A stretch of DNA of 64,000 nt from Lachnospiraceae bacterium (GCA_019422065.1 JAHZEA010000008.1:1-64000), one strand, 5' to 3'; positions 44,237 through 52,820 are shown, numbered from the stretch's first letter. Notes: generated by a model not told the origin, from the sequence alone. Program-made: numbers and translations.

Positions 44237-44845
44237 ATGCCAAAGGTAGCTTACTCTGAAGAAGAAAGAGAACAAATCCGCAAAGCTTTAATTGAAGTAG
44301 GACTTGAGCTTATGAGTAAACAAGGAATACAGCATACAACAGTTGAGCAAATATATAAAAAGGTTGGTATTTCGCGTACGTTTTTTTACTCTTTTTTTCC
44401 TACTAAAGAGGATTTAATTGTGGAAACATTATATCTCCAGCAGCCTAAAATTATATCATATGCTAAAAAACTTATGGCTGACCCTAATTTAAACTGGAAA
44501 GAAGCTGTTAGACAATTTTTTTATTCATGCTGTTATGGCGAAAAAAACGGCATAGCTGTTTTAACAATAGAAGAACAACAGCTTATATTTAAAAGATTGT
44601 CAAAAGAAAGCTATAATATATTTCGTGAAAGACAGGTTAGGCTTTTTGGTTCAATATTAGAATGTTTTGGCATTAAAGCGGATAAAGCAAAAATTAACCT
44701 TTTTACTAATTTAAGTTTAACTGTAATGGTTATACGCCGTGCTATTCCTGAAACACTGCCACTTTTTGTACCAGAAGCTGCAGAAGAAACAGTAAATTTT
44801 CAGATTAATGCTATAGTAGATTGTTTGGAAAAACTAAAGGAATAG
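44237..44845 (+). CDS. TetR/AcrR-family regulator
   Basis: A 202-residue repressor-type protein. N-terminal TetR helix-turn-helix (about 8-55: GLELMSKQGIQHTTVEQIYKKVGISRTFFYSFF in parts), and a helical ligand-binding C-terminal domain I cannot assign. ATG 44237 has TTGGAGG upstream; the in-frame codon at 44165 has none. Its target is unknown: candidates are itself, the amidohydrolase upstream or the two-gene unit downstream. Confidence 0.88.
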   Translation: MPKVAYSEEEREQIRKALIEVGLELMSKQGIQHTTVEQIYKKVGISRTFFYSFFPTKEDLIVETLYLQQPKIISYAKKLMADPNLNWKEAVRQFFYSCCYGEKNGIAVLTIEEQQLIFKRLSKESYNIFRERQVRLFGSILECFGIKADKAKINLFTNLSLTVMVIRRAIPETLPLFVPEAAEETVNFQINAIVDCLEKLKE

Positions 44846-45040
44846 GCATATTAACATTATACGAATATTTGTATCTGTCAGGATATTTTGTTTCGGCATA
44901 ATATCTAGACAGATATATTTTTAAAAATAATAAATACAAAATTTATAAATTGTATTTATTTTATAAAAGCAGTGTAGCGGTAAATCATAAGCCGCAGCTA
45001 AATGTTTAGTAAATTATTAAATTAATAGGAGGGAAAAGTA

Positions 45041-45526
45041 ATGGGATTATTTGGAAAATTATTTAAAGGGCCGGAAATTGATATGGAAAAAAGCAATGCA
45101 AATGCTGAAAAAATGCGTGTATTGTTTAACCATGTTGTGGAAAACGGTGACAAGTATAAATTGATATTTGGTTATACCGAGGATGTTTCTAGGTTTAACT
45201 ATGGTTTTGTTCATGGAAGCAAAACAAAAATAGGAAACTTAATTGTAGGTTGGAATGAAGAAAACAAAGAAATAGTAGTTGTTCCAACAGTTCCGGAGCT
45301 TTCAGGCTGTGGTGAGCCTACATATTACCGCTGGACAGAAATTTTAAAGGCATATCGTAATAAATACCCTACAGACGCTTTTGTTATTTACCCTGACAAA
45401 AAAGGCTATATAGCTATTAACGCATATGACTGGCTAGAGGATGAGAAACTCTATGTTTACGTTTCTCAAGAAAAGGAACTTGCTGAATTTACTGACTTTT
45501 TCATGAATCATTTTGTAAAGAAGTGA
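45041..45526 (+). CDS. Hypothetical protein, 161 aa
   Basis: I do not recognise this family. It is a soluble, acidic-basic mixed protein that begins MGLFGKLFKGPE and has an internal pattern of alternating strands (VGWNEENKEIVVVPTVPEL near 68-86). The central segment is aromatic-rich (TYYRWTEILKAYRNKYPTDA). No signal peptide or known motif is seen. It has a strong AGGAGGG site. It is followed 5 bases later by a 59-residue membrane protein, so they form a unit. Confidence 0.75.
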   Translation: MGLFGKLFKGPEIDMEKSNANAEKMRVLFNHVVENGDKYKLIFGYTEDVSRFNYGFVHGSKTKIGNLIVGWNEENKEIVVVPTVPELSGCGEPTYYRWTEILKAYRNKYPTDAFVIYPDKKGYIAINAYDWLEDEKLYVYVSQEKELAEFTDFFMNHFVKK

Positions 45527-45531
45527 TATAA

Positions 45532-45711
45532 ATGACGTTAATAGAAATTGGGGCTATACTGCTTTTTCTTTTGGTTTTAGTTATATTCGGCAATATATGG
45601 TTTAATACTGTAGAAAGTGTTTTAGATAAATTTAAAAGCATGTTTATGTCAAATAACGATGCACAAAAATGGCATGAATTTCCTGATAATAAGGATAAAG
45701 AGAAAAAATAA
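45532..45711 (+). CDS. Small single-pass membrane protein, 59 aa
   Basis: A short ORF starting MTLIEIGAILLFLLVLVIFG, one membrane helix at about 5-24, then a charged tail ending KDKEKK. ATG 45532 is 5 bases after the 161-residue gene, with AAGAAGTGA as a modest ribosome site, and a terminator follows 86 bases after the stop. The clean hydrophobic-then-charged layout and tight spacing support a real gene. It may anchor the neighbour at the membrane; that is inference. Confidence 0.65.
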   Translation: MTLIEIGAILLFLLVLVIFGNIWFNTVESVLDKFKSMFMSNNDAQKWHEFPDNKDKEKK

Positions 45712-45796
45712 ATAATAATTAAAAATTATTGTTTTTATCTAAAATGCAGTTTCTGTTTTTAAAACCAATGTATAAATAATAAAATACATAATTAAT

Positions 45797-45832
45797 AAAG
45801 GCTTGGCTAAATTTTTGGCTAAGCCTTTTGTT
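45797..45832 (+). terminator. Terminator of the two-gene unit
   Basis: AAAGGCTT pairs with AAGCCTTT, enclosing GGCTAAATTTTTGGCT, followed by TTGTTG. Confidence 0.7.
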
Positions 45833-45912
45833 GTAAAAAATCAGGTCTTTTTGACTTTAAGCTCTTTTATATGCTATACTTTTATAAAATTCTGCTGTGA
45901 AGGACGAATGTT

Positions 45913-46725
45913 ATGAATAAAAAAGCTCTGAATGAGATTATACATCTTACTCAAGAATGTATTACACGTTTTTGGCAATTAGACCCGGAGTTTGCAATAA
46001 GTTATTTTGATAAAAATATTGTTTGGATTGGGTCTGCTCAAAGCCAATATATTCAAGGATATGAAAATGTGGTAAATGACTTCAGAAGTATAATTAAAGA
46101 ATTAAAACCATGCCATTTGTTAAAGCAGGAATTTATTGCAGTACAAAACTCAGGAAACGCATGTACTGTTTCAGGTCGATATTGCACAACTACTGATGAT
46201 GATGTTGGGTATTTTTTTCAGGTTCAGCAAAGATGTACTTTTGTTTGGGAATATGTAAATGGAACGCCTAAAATTAAACATTGCCATATTTCAAACCCAA
46301 TGGGGGAATTAAAGCTGTCAGAAGGCGAGAAATTTGCCAATGCTCTTGGTGAGATGTCAAAAAAATACTGGCTGTACCGTATAAATGCCCTTCAGGATAA
46401 ACGGCGTATAGTTATATGGGATAATAAAGATGAGGTCCATTTTCTAATGCCTGATGAAATAGTATATGTTAACGCAATAGGCAGAAACAGTATAATTCAT
46501 ACAAATTTAGGTACTGAAATTCGCAGCAAAAACGGCATTACGGATTTTATGAATAAAGCAGGTGATGATTTTAGTATTGTTCATAGAAGTTTTGCAGTTA
46601 ATAATAAATATATATCACGTATTCATCAATACGAAATTATTATGGCAAACGGGAGCAAAATTCCTATACCTAAAAAGCGATATAAAGAAATTCGTGATGA
46701 GTTAATGAAGTGTTGCAATACTTAA
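45913..46725 (+). CDS. SnoaL/NTF2-like sensor fused to a LytTR DNA-binding domain
   Basis: A 270-residue regulator with an unusual layout. The first ~140 residues look like an NTF2/SnoaL-like pocket domain (AISYFDKNIVWIGSAQSQYIQG in parts near 23-44, and a beta-sheet ending VWEYVNGTPKIKHCHIS). The last ~100 residues are a LytTR domain (DEIVYVNAIGRNSIIHT near 182-198, IVHRSFAVNNKYI near 222-234, PIPKKRYKEIRDEL near 250-263). LytTR proteins are normally response regulators; here a small-molecule pocket replaces the receiver. It lies just upstream of the injection-system operon and could control it; that is inference. Confidence 0.82.
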   Translation: MNKKALNEIIHLTQECITRFWQLDPEFAISYFDKNIVWIGSAQSQYIQGYENVVNDFRSIIKELKPCHLLKQEFIAVQNSGNACTVSGRYCTTTDDDVGYFFQVQQRCTFVWEYVNGTPKIKHCHISNPMGELKLSEGEKFANALGEMSKKYWLYRINALQDKRRIVIWDNKDEVHFLMPDEIVYVNAIGRNSIIHTNLGTEIRSKNGITDFMNKAGDDFSIVHRSFAVNNKYISRIHQYEIIMANGSKIPIPKKRYKEIRDELMKCCNT

Positions 46726-46758
46726 AAAAACAGGTATATTCTATATGCCTGTTTTTTT
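46724..46758 (+). terminator. Terminator of the LytTR gene
   Basis: ACAGGTATA pairs with TATATGCCTGT, with A-run before and TTTTTTT after. It begins at the stop codon. Confidence 0.88.
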
Positions 46759-46806
46759 ATTTTTTGCGTTTTCGTTACATTAAAAATGCTTTTGGTTCTT
46801 AAAATA

Positions 46807-46835
46807 TTGCGTAATAAAGCATTGTTTTGTATAAT
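46807..46835 (+). promoter_or_regulatory. Candidate promoter of the injection-system operon
   Basis: TTGCGT, 17-base spacer, TATAAT. The start would be near 46842, leaving a leader of about 350 nt before the ATPase gene. It is the best promoter match in the gap. Confidence 0.5.
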
Positions 46836-47022
46836 ATTGTCGTCATATGTTTATGAGTTTTTATATTCCCAAAGCAGATTTTATTATGCCTTAATCAGTT
46901 AAAATAACTGTTTATGTGCTTGTTGTAAAATTATAGTCTAACTTTGTTTAAACCAACGCTGTATATATAAAATGCTTTGAATTATTTAATTGCCAGCAAA
47001 ATCAACTTTTAATCATCATTAA

Positions 47023-47068
47023 AATATTTGAAAGTCTATGTAGTGTTTTATGTACTATGTCAAATATT
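47023..47068 (+). other. Inverted repeat in the injection-system leader
   Basis: AATATTTGA and TCAAATATT flank a 28-base middle that itself has a CTATGTAG/CTATG-like symmetry. It could fold as an attenuator or serve as an operator. The following T-tract is weak (ATTTCT). The rest of 46759-47192 shows nothing else. Confidence 0.4.
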
Positions 47069-47192
47069 ATTTCTCCTTAATTAAAATTAAATTTATATTG
47101 GTAAAAACGAATGAGTTAAAGAATTTTATATATCTTGTTAATACAAAAAGAGAACAATCTAACAGCGTATATGTGTTTTGGAGGCTTGAGAA

Positions 47193-49049
47193 ATGTTTAT
47201 AAAGGAAGCAGGATACATAGAAATAATATGCTATGCCAAACAAGCCGGCATAAACATTGATGAAAAGCAATACCCTCAGGCCAAATATACAGATGATGAA
47301 GTTAAAAGCGCTGTGGACAAAATATGGAACAGCAATACAGAAGAATACATGCGTTTAATGAATATGGCAGAAAAGTTTGGGCTTTATCCTGCGGAAGTTT
47401 ATTTTATTTTTCTTTCGCTTTTGCCTTTGTGGGACAGCCGTTTTGGTGATGTTTTTACTCTTTTTGGCGGTATAGACGGTATGCCTACAGAAATTCTTGC
47501 AAGAGACATGTGGGAAAAAAATCATAAAGAAAAGGCAACAGTAAGGAATAAAATACTATATCGCTTTTTTATTGAAAAAGAAGGCGGATTAAAGCCTAAA
47601 AGCATAGTTTCGTCTTATTTAAGCGGTATTTATGAAAATGAGGTTAGGGAACAGGCTATAGATTTAAACGGTGATATTTCACCAAGGGCACTGCAGATTT
47701 TTGAAAGTTTAAAAGATGTAAACCAAACATTTTTGTTTTATGGCCAAAAGGGAATAGGAAAAAGAACATGTTTTAAGCTTTTATCACAGTATAAAGGCTA
47801 TGTTCCTGTAATAATTGATAATATTGATATTGTGGAACGTGAAATGTTTTTGTCGGTTGTTTACGGCAGAGCAGTTGCATTATGCAAAAGCAGTATGATT
47901 ACTGCAACAGAAGATTATTTGCCATATATTCCGTTTTATATATGGATATTTGAACAAATGCCTACTTGCATTAAGGCCTGTCCTGTTTTCTTTTCACCGT
48001 TAAATATGCGTGAGAAATATAATATATGGAAAACAGAAGCTAAAAAATATAACGTTGAAAAATGTGTTGATTTTCAAGTGCTAGCCAATCAGTATAATCT
48101 AACTTACGGCGAAATACGGGATAGTTTCTATAATGCTGAAAGCAGACGAGCTGTAGATGGCAAAGAATATATTGATAAAAAAACACTTTATGCCGGTGTC
48201 CATGATGTTTTAAATCATCAGTTTGAAAGCCGAGCCAAAAGGGTTGAATGCATATATACATGGGATGATTTGGTTTTGTCTGAAAAAGAAAAATCAAAAT
48301 TAGAGGAATGTTGTTTTCAGGTTTCATTAAGGCATATAGTTATGGAAAAATGGGAGCTTGGCCGGAAAAATGACTATGGCGGCATAACGGTTTTGTTCTA
48401 TGGCCCGCCGGGAACAGGCAAAACTATGGCGGCGCAGGTTATAGCTTCTCAGCTGGGAATGGAGCTTTATAAAGCTGAGCTTTCATCTGTTGTAAGCAAG
48501 TTTGTGGGTGAAACAGAAAAAAACCTAAAACGCATATTTGAAGATGCGTCTAAAAGCCAAGCAATATTGTTCTTTGATGAGGCTGATGCTTTGTTTGGCA
48601 AGCGTACCGAGGTAAAAGACTCTCACGATAAATACAGTAATATGGAAGCCGCTTTTTTGCTTCAGGAAATGGAGCGCTACAGCGGTGTGGTTATACTAGC
48701 TACTAATTTTGTTGAAAATATAGACGAAGCTTTTAAACGAAGAATGAAATTTATTATAGAGTTTCATTTTCCTTCAGCAGATGAAAGGCGCTTAATCTGG
48801 GAAAAAGCTGTGCCGGAGGCAATGCCTATTGATAATGATGTGGATTTTGACTTTTTAGCTGAAAAATTTCAGCTTACAGGCAGTGGAATAAAAAATGCCG
48901 TTTACAGTGCGGCCTTTATTGCCGCCGCAAACCAAAAAACTGTAGGTATGAAAGAATTTATATTAGCTGTAAAACGTGAGTATGAAAAAACAGGAAAGCT
49001 TTTTTCTGTTGCTGAAGCCGGTATATATTCTGACTATATAAAACAGTAA
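47193..49049 (+). CDS. AAA+ ATPase of the contractile injection system (Afp15-like)
   Basis: A 618-residue cytosolic protein with two AAA-like regions. The first has a degenerate P-loop (GQKGIGKR near 183, Arg where Ser/Thr is expected). The second is intact: Walker A GPPGTGKT near 403, Walker B ILFFDEADALFGKR near 460, sensor ILATNF near 508 and arginine finger AFKRRMKF near 518. An ATPase of this CDC48/FtsH-like class is a constant member of extracellular injection-system loci (Afp15/PVC15) and is thought to help sheath assembly or tube termination. Here it is the first gene instead of near the end. GGAGG precedes the ATG. Confidence 0.87.
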   Translation: MFIKEAGYIEIICYAKQAGINIDEKQYPQAKYTDDEVKSAVDKIWNSNTEEYMRLMNMAEKFGLYPAEVYFIFLSLLPLWDSRFGDVFTLFGGIDGMPTEILARDMWEKNHKEKATVRNKILYRFFIEKEGGLKPKSIVSSYLSGIYENEVREQAIDLNGDISPRALQIFESLKDVNQTFLFYGQKGIGKRTCFKLLSQYKGYVPVIIDNIDIVEREMFLSVVYGRAVALCKSSMITATEDYLPYIPFYIWIFEQMPTCIKACPVFFSPLNMREKYNIWKTEAKKYNVEKCVDFQVLANQYNLTYGEIRDSFYNAESRRAVDGKEYIDKKTLYAGVHDVLNHQFESRAKRVECIYTWDDLVLSEKEKSKLEECCFQVSLRHIVMEKWELGRKNDYGGITVLFYGPPGTGKTMAAQVIASQLGMELYKAELSSVVSKFVGETEKNLKRIFEDASKSQAILFFDEADALFGKRTEVKDSHDKYSNMEAAFLLQEMERYSGVVILATNFVENIDEAFKRRMKFIIEFHFPSADERRLIWEKAVPEAMPIDNDVDFDFLAEKFQLTGSGIKNAVYSAAFIAAANQKTVGMKEFILAVKREYEKTGKLFSVAEAGIYSDYIKQ

Positions 49050-49064
49050 AATACGAAAGGTCTT

Positions 49065-49721
49065 ATGGCAATGGAAAGAGAATTCTGGAAAGAATCAGCA
49101 TCATCTTTAAGGGAAAGCGTAACTCAGCGTAAAATTGAAAATAAAGAAAGAATAAATAAAACAAGTTATAAAGAAAGCTATGAGCAAAAAGACACATTAA
49201 AACCTTTGCGAATGTTGGAAAATGCTTACGGCAGGTATGTTTTCGGTACAAAAAATGATAAATATGCCATTATGGTAAGCCGAAAAAGCGAGTTTAAAGA
49301 AGAAACATTTGATAACAGCAGAGAAAAACTTAATGAAACCCGTATTAATGAGAAAAAAATAACGGGAGGCCGATTATATGCCGACAGCCATAAAAAAGAA
49401 GAAAGTGCTGTGATTTTTGAAGAAAGCTTTAAAAATGCCCCGGCTGAAAGAATATTTAATGATTTGAAATATGCGGCACAAAAAGGAAATAAGCTTACAT
49501 TAAATGAAATGATGCCGCAAAAACAAAGTGTTGAGAAAAAAGTGTTTCAAAACATAAAGGCATCTGTTGAAATGCTTAATAAAAAAGACAATAAAGAATC
49601 AGAAGCAATACCGTTTTTTAAACGTGTTTTTAATATAGTTAATGCCGATGTAAATAATGCTGATGAGGGCGGAAATGAAAATGGCGAAAATAACGATGAA
49701 AACGGTGATTTATTAAATTAA
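49065..49721 (+). CDS. Hypothetical injection-system protein, 218 aa
   Basis: I do not recognise this protein. It is hydrophilic and mostly helical, rich in Lys/Glu, with no signal peptide. It ends in an acidic Asn/Glu/Gly tail (GGNENGENNDENGD). It lies between the ATPase and the sheath gene, 15 bases after the ATPase, so it probably belongs to the system, for example as an assembly factor, adaptor or cargo. A second in-frame ATG at 49071 is an equally possible start. Confidence 0.7.
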   Translation: MAMEREFWKESASSLRESVTQRKIENKERINKTSYKESYEQKDTLKPLRMLENAYGRYVFGTKNDKYAIMVSRKSEFKEETFDNSREKLNETRINEKKITGGRLYADSHKKEESAVIFEESFKNAPAERIFNDLKYAAQKGNKLTLNEMMPQKQSVEKKVFQNIKASVEMLNKKDNKESEAIPFFKRVFNIVNADVNNADEGGNENGENNDENGDLLN

Positions 49722-49834
49722 GTGTAAACACAAAATAATGCGTAATTTATAAAAATAATAGAGCATTGATTGCTGTTTAAATACTAAGTTATTTTTTTAA
49801 AAGGCATTATTGGTTTTATATAAAAACAGAAAAG

Positions 49835-49883
49835 AAAGGAGGAACCAGTTCCTGATTTTAACACAGGAATTGGAAATAAAATG
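49835..49883 (+). promoter_or_regulatory. Shine-Dalgarno separated from the sheath start codon by a hairpin
   Basis: A full AAAGGAGG (49835-49842) lies 38 bases before the sheath ATG (49881), too far for normal use. Between them CCAGTTCCTG (49845-49854) and CAGGAATTGG (49864-49873) form a 10-bp hairpin. When folded, only about 9 unpaired bases (AA plus AAATAAA) remain between the Shine-Dalgarno and ATG, the ideal distance. A weak GGAAAT site closer to the ATG also exists. Confidence 0.65.
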
Positions 49884-51611
49884 GCTGAATATTTGTCACC
49901 AGGAGTATATGTAGAGGAATTTGAATCCGGTTCTAAACCTATGGAGGGCGTAAGCACAAGTACTGCCGGCTTTATAGGTCTTGCCGAAAGAGGACCTGTG
50001 GAAGGAGTACCTCAGCTTATTACAAATCCAGCTGATTTTCACAGAATGTATGGAGGCTATCTTTCTGAAAACGAGTTTGGCGAATACCGTTATTTGGCAT
50101 ATGCTGTAGAACAGTTTTTCTTAAACGGCGGTTCAAGATGTTTTGTTTGCAGAGTTGCACCTCAGGATTCAGCTTGCGCTTCAGGTTTTATGCCTAATAA
50201 AGATGAGGCTGTTTTACAGCTTACAGCTAAAAACCCGGGTATGTGGGGAAATAATATCCGTGTTGTTGTAACACCTTCAAGCAAAGCTAAAACACAGGTA
50301 TTAGAAGTTATTGAAACAAACGAAGGCAATAAATATCTTGTTAAAAACGGAGCAGGTTTTTATGCCGGAGATATTGTAATGTATACAGACGGCACAGAAA
50401 TTGTGTATAATAAAGTCGTTAATAGCCGTGACAATGTTATTTCTTTTGAAAAAGAGTTTGACATTGATGTTGTTGATAAATCAATACTTCCTACAAAAAT
50501 TATATCAACATGTGAGTTTGCAATGGAAGTAAGCTTTAACGAAATAGTTGAGTTCTATGACCAGATGTCTTTTAACGTAGAATCACCAAACTATGTTGAT
50601 AAGAAAATGGCTAAATCTGATTTAGTAGAAGTACATTATTTAGGCGATAACAAAGTAGTAGAGCCGCCTTTTGAGCAGTTAGCAGGAAAAGAAGAGTCCG
50701 TAGGTTCTGCTGTATTTACAGGCGGAAGCAACGGCAGTGTATCAAACATTTCAGCAGCAGACTTTATAGGAGAGGATAAAGGCGCAGGCAGCAGAACTGG
50801 TATACAGGCATTTTTGGATAACGATGTTGTTTCGTTAATTGCTATACCGGGTGTTACTGACCCTAATGTTCAGCTTACACTTGTGGCACACTGTGAAAAC
50901 ACAGGCAGCAGATTTGCAGTACTTGATATTCCAAAAGACGCTAAAAAGGTAGAAGATATTATAGCTCACAGAAATATATTCGATACAAATTATGCTGCTC
51001 TTTATCACCCATGGCTCAAAGTTTTTGATCCGCTTGATAAGAAAAATATCTCAATACCGCCTTCAGGCTCAATACTGGGAATTTACGCAAGAAGCGATAA
51101 CACAAGAGGCGTGCATAAAGCTCCTGCAAACGAAGTAGTAAGGGGCTGCATAGGTCTTGAGTGCCAGTTTAACACAGGTGAACAGGATATACTTAACCCT
51201 AAGGGCGTTAACCTTATTAGAGCTTTTGCAGGACAGGGCATACGTGTTTGGGGCGCAAGAACAGCAACAAGCAATAGCAGCTGGAAATACATAAATGTAC
51301 GCAGACTCTTTATATTCATTGAGGAATCAATTAAGGCTAACACTAACTGGGCTGTTTTTGAGCCTAACGATGAAGTTCTTTGGGTAAGAGTACAGAGAAC
51401 AATAAGTGTATTTTTAACAAATCTTTGGAGAGGCGGCTCACTTGCAGGAACTTCTCCGGAAGAAGCATTTTTTGTTCATATAGGCAGAGATACTATGAGC
51501 CAAGACGATATTGATAACGGAAGACTTATCTGTGTTATAGGTGTAGCACCTGTAAAACCGGCAGAATTTGTAATATTCCGTATTTCTCAGAAAACAGCAG
51601 ATGCAGAATAA
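49881..51611 (+). CDS. Contractile sheath protein (Afp2-4-like)
   Basis: A 576-residue tail-sheath protein that surrounds the inner tube and contracts to drive it into a target. The N terminus YLSPGVYVEEFESGSKPMEGV and STSTAGFIGLAERGP are sheath hallmarks, and the C-terminal domain contains GIRVWGARTATSNSSWKYI and RRLFIFIEESI near 450-485, the conserved sheath fold. Only one sheath gene is seen, whereas Afp has three. Its unusual leader hairpin fits a need for high, controlled translation of the most abundant structural protein. Confidence 0.95.
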   Translation: MAEYLSPGVYVEEFESGSKPMEGVSTSTAGFIGLAERGPVEGVPQLITNPADFHRMYGGYLSENEFGEYRYLAYAVEQFFLNGGSRCFVCRVAPQDSACASGFMPNKDEAVLQLTAKNPGMWGNNIRVVVTPSSKAKTQVLEVIETNEGNKYLVKNGAGFYAGDIVMYTDGTEIVYNKVVNSRDNVISFEKEFDIDVVDKSILPTKIISTCEFAMEVSFNEIVEFYDQMSFNVESPNYVDKKMAKSDLVEVHYLGDNKVVEPPFEQLAGKEESVGSAVFTGGSNGSVSNISAADFIGEDKGAGSRTGIQAFLDNDVVSLIAIPGVTDPNVQLTLVAHCENTGSRFAVLDIPKDAKKVEDIIAHRNIFDTNYAALYHPWLKVFDPLDKKNISIPPSGSILGIYARSDNTRGVHKAPANEVVRGCIGLECQFNTGEQDILNPKGVNLIRAFAGQGIRVWGARTATSNSSWKYINVRRLFIFIEESIKANTNWAVFEPNDEVLWVRVQRTISVFLTNLWRGGSLAGTSPEEAFFVHIGRDTMSQDDIDNGRLICVIGVAPVKPAEFVIFRISQKTADAE

Positions 51612-51642
51612 TTAATTTAAAGCACGAAAGGAGTAAATATAA

Positions 51643-52071
51643 ATGGCAGGCTATCCTCAGGCAAAATTTAGATATAAGGTTGAAATTGACGGTTTGGAGG
51701 CCGGTGGTTTTTCAGAAGTTACAGGCTTTGATGCTACAATAGAGCCTATTGAATACAGGGAAGGCGATATGACAGCTGAAACACCTATGAAAGTAACTGG
51801 TCTTAAAAAATACGGAAACATAACTTTAAAACAGGGTGTTACAGACTCAAGAGTACTTTATGACTGGATAACAACAGGTATAAACGGCGAGATAGAGCGT
51901 AAAACACTTACTATTACATTATTAAACGAAACACAGGCTCCGGCAGCTTCATGGCAGATAATAAACGCATGGCCTACAAAATATACAGCGCCAGACTTTA
52001 ATGCTTCTGCTTCAGAAATAGCAATTGAAACACTTGAAATTGTTCATGAAGGCATGACAAGAGTATCATAA
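51643..52071 (+). CDS. Inner tube protein (Afp1-like)
   Basis: A 142-residue Hcp/gp19-type tube subunit. The pattern FRYKVEIDGLEAGGFSEVTGFDA near 8-30 and EPIEYREGD, then KYGNITLKQGVTDSRVLYDWI near 64-84, is typical of phage T4-like tail-tube proteins. It stacks as hexameric rings inside the sheath. AAAGGAG precedes the ATG, 31 bases after the sheath gene. Confidence 0.94.
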   Translation: MAGYPQAKFRYKVEIDGLEAGGFSEVTGFDATIEPIEYREGDMTAETPMKVTGLKKYGNITLKQGVTDSRVLYDWITTGINGEIERKTLTITLLNETQAPAASWQIINAWPTKYTAPDFNASASEIAIETLEIVHEGMTRVS

Positions 52072-52255
52072 TATAATAATAAAATGCAAAGACTGCACAA
52101 AGCACATATCTTATATAAAAAGCCGGTTTTTCTAATTAAAATACTGTTCCGGTTATGCTCATAGAATATTATTCGGCTGAATTTTATTACATGAGGCGGC
52201 ATAAGAATATTGGCTTTTGTGCGGTCTTGTTTTCAAAAATGAGGTGAAATATAAT

Positions 52256-52627
52256 ATGGCTTTTCAAACAGAATTTGATTTTGTACTGCCTAAAGGTTAT
52301 ATAGATAAAGACGGAAATATTCATAAAGAAGGCACTATGCGTCTTGCCAATGCAGCAGACGAAATACTTCCACTTAAAGACCCAAGAGTTCAGCAAAACC
52401 CGGGATACCTTACTATTATACTTTTAGCCCGTGTTGTTACAAGACTTGGCTCTATGCCGGCTGTTGACACAAGGGTTATAGAAAATCTTTTTACTATGGA
52501 CTTGGCGTATCTTCAGGATTTATACCAGAGAATAAACACAATGGAATTCCCTGTTTATAAAGCCGTGTGTCCTCACTGCAAAAAGGAGATAGAAGTTCCT
52601 ATAAATTTTATGCAAGCCGGTCTATAA
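52256..52627 (+). CDS. Tail-assembly-like protein with C-terminal CxxC motif
   Basis: A 123-residue protein resembling the phage tail-assembly/gp41-like family found in injection-system loci. The N-terminal half has TEFDFVLPKGYIDKDGNIHKEG (split) and MRLANAADEI; LTIILLARVVTRLG near 63-76 is typical. Near the end, CPHCKKEIEVP (about 105-115) is a zinc-finger-like hook. ATG 52256 has GAGGTGAAA upstream. The ORF's last 61 bases overlap the DUF6760-like ORF in the -1 frame, with a possible slippery site in the overlap. Confidence 0.85.
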   Translation: MAFQTEFDFVLPKGYIDKDGNIHKEGTMRLANAADEILPLKDPRVQQNPGYLTIILLARVVTRLGSMPAVDTRVIENLFTMDLAYLQDLYQRINTMEFPVYKAVCPHCKKEIEVPINFMQAGL

Positions 52628-52803
52628 AAACATATCCGGCAGATAAAATATACGAAGAAGCAGCGTTTATAGCTTATTATGTTCATTGGAGTCATGATGA
52701 AATTATGAGTATGAGCCACCTTGAAAGAATACGCTGGTGTAATGAGATTTCCGGCATAAACCGTAAGCTTAATGATGAACCGGAGAATATGTTTAAAATT
52801 TAA
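52567..52803 (+). CDS. DUF6760-like small injection-system protein, start uncertain
   Basis: The conserved part runs from about 52627 to 52800 (TYPADKIYEEAAFIAYYVHWS, in two pieces, then HLERIRWCNEISGINRKLN), about 58 residues, as in the DUF6760 proteins that follow the tail-assembly gene in related loci. The open frame extends back to a GTG at 52567, but that has no ribosome site, and no ATG, GTG or TTG occurs between it and the conserved core. It may therefore be made by -1 frameshift from the upstream gene, or from a non-standard ATA at 52624. The coordinates given are for the GTG. Confidence 0.7.
   Translation: MSSLQKGDRSSYKFYASRSIKTYPADKIYEEAAFIAYYVHWSHDEIMSMSHLERIRWCNEISGINRKLNDEPENMFKI
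52603..52609 (+). promoter_or_regulatory. Candidate -1 ribosomal frameshift heptamer
   Basis: A AAT TTT, read in the frame of the tail-assembly-like gene, has the X XXY YYZ form. A -1 slip here leads into the DUF6760-like frame at TAT 52609 and gives a 182-residue fusion (118 + 64). An AGGAG at 52584-52588 lies 14 bases upstream of it and could act as a stimulatory Shine-Dalgarno-like sequence. Confidence 0.4.
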
Positions 52804-52820
52804 AAGCGGAGGCGTTTAAA

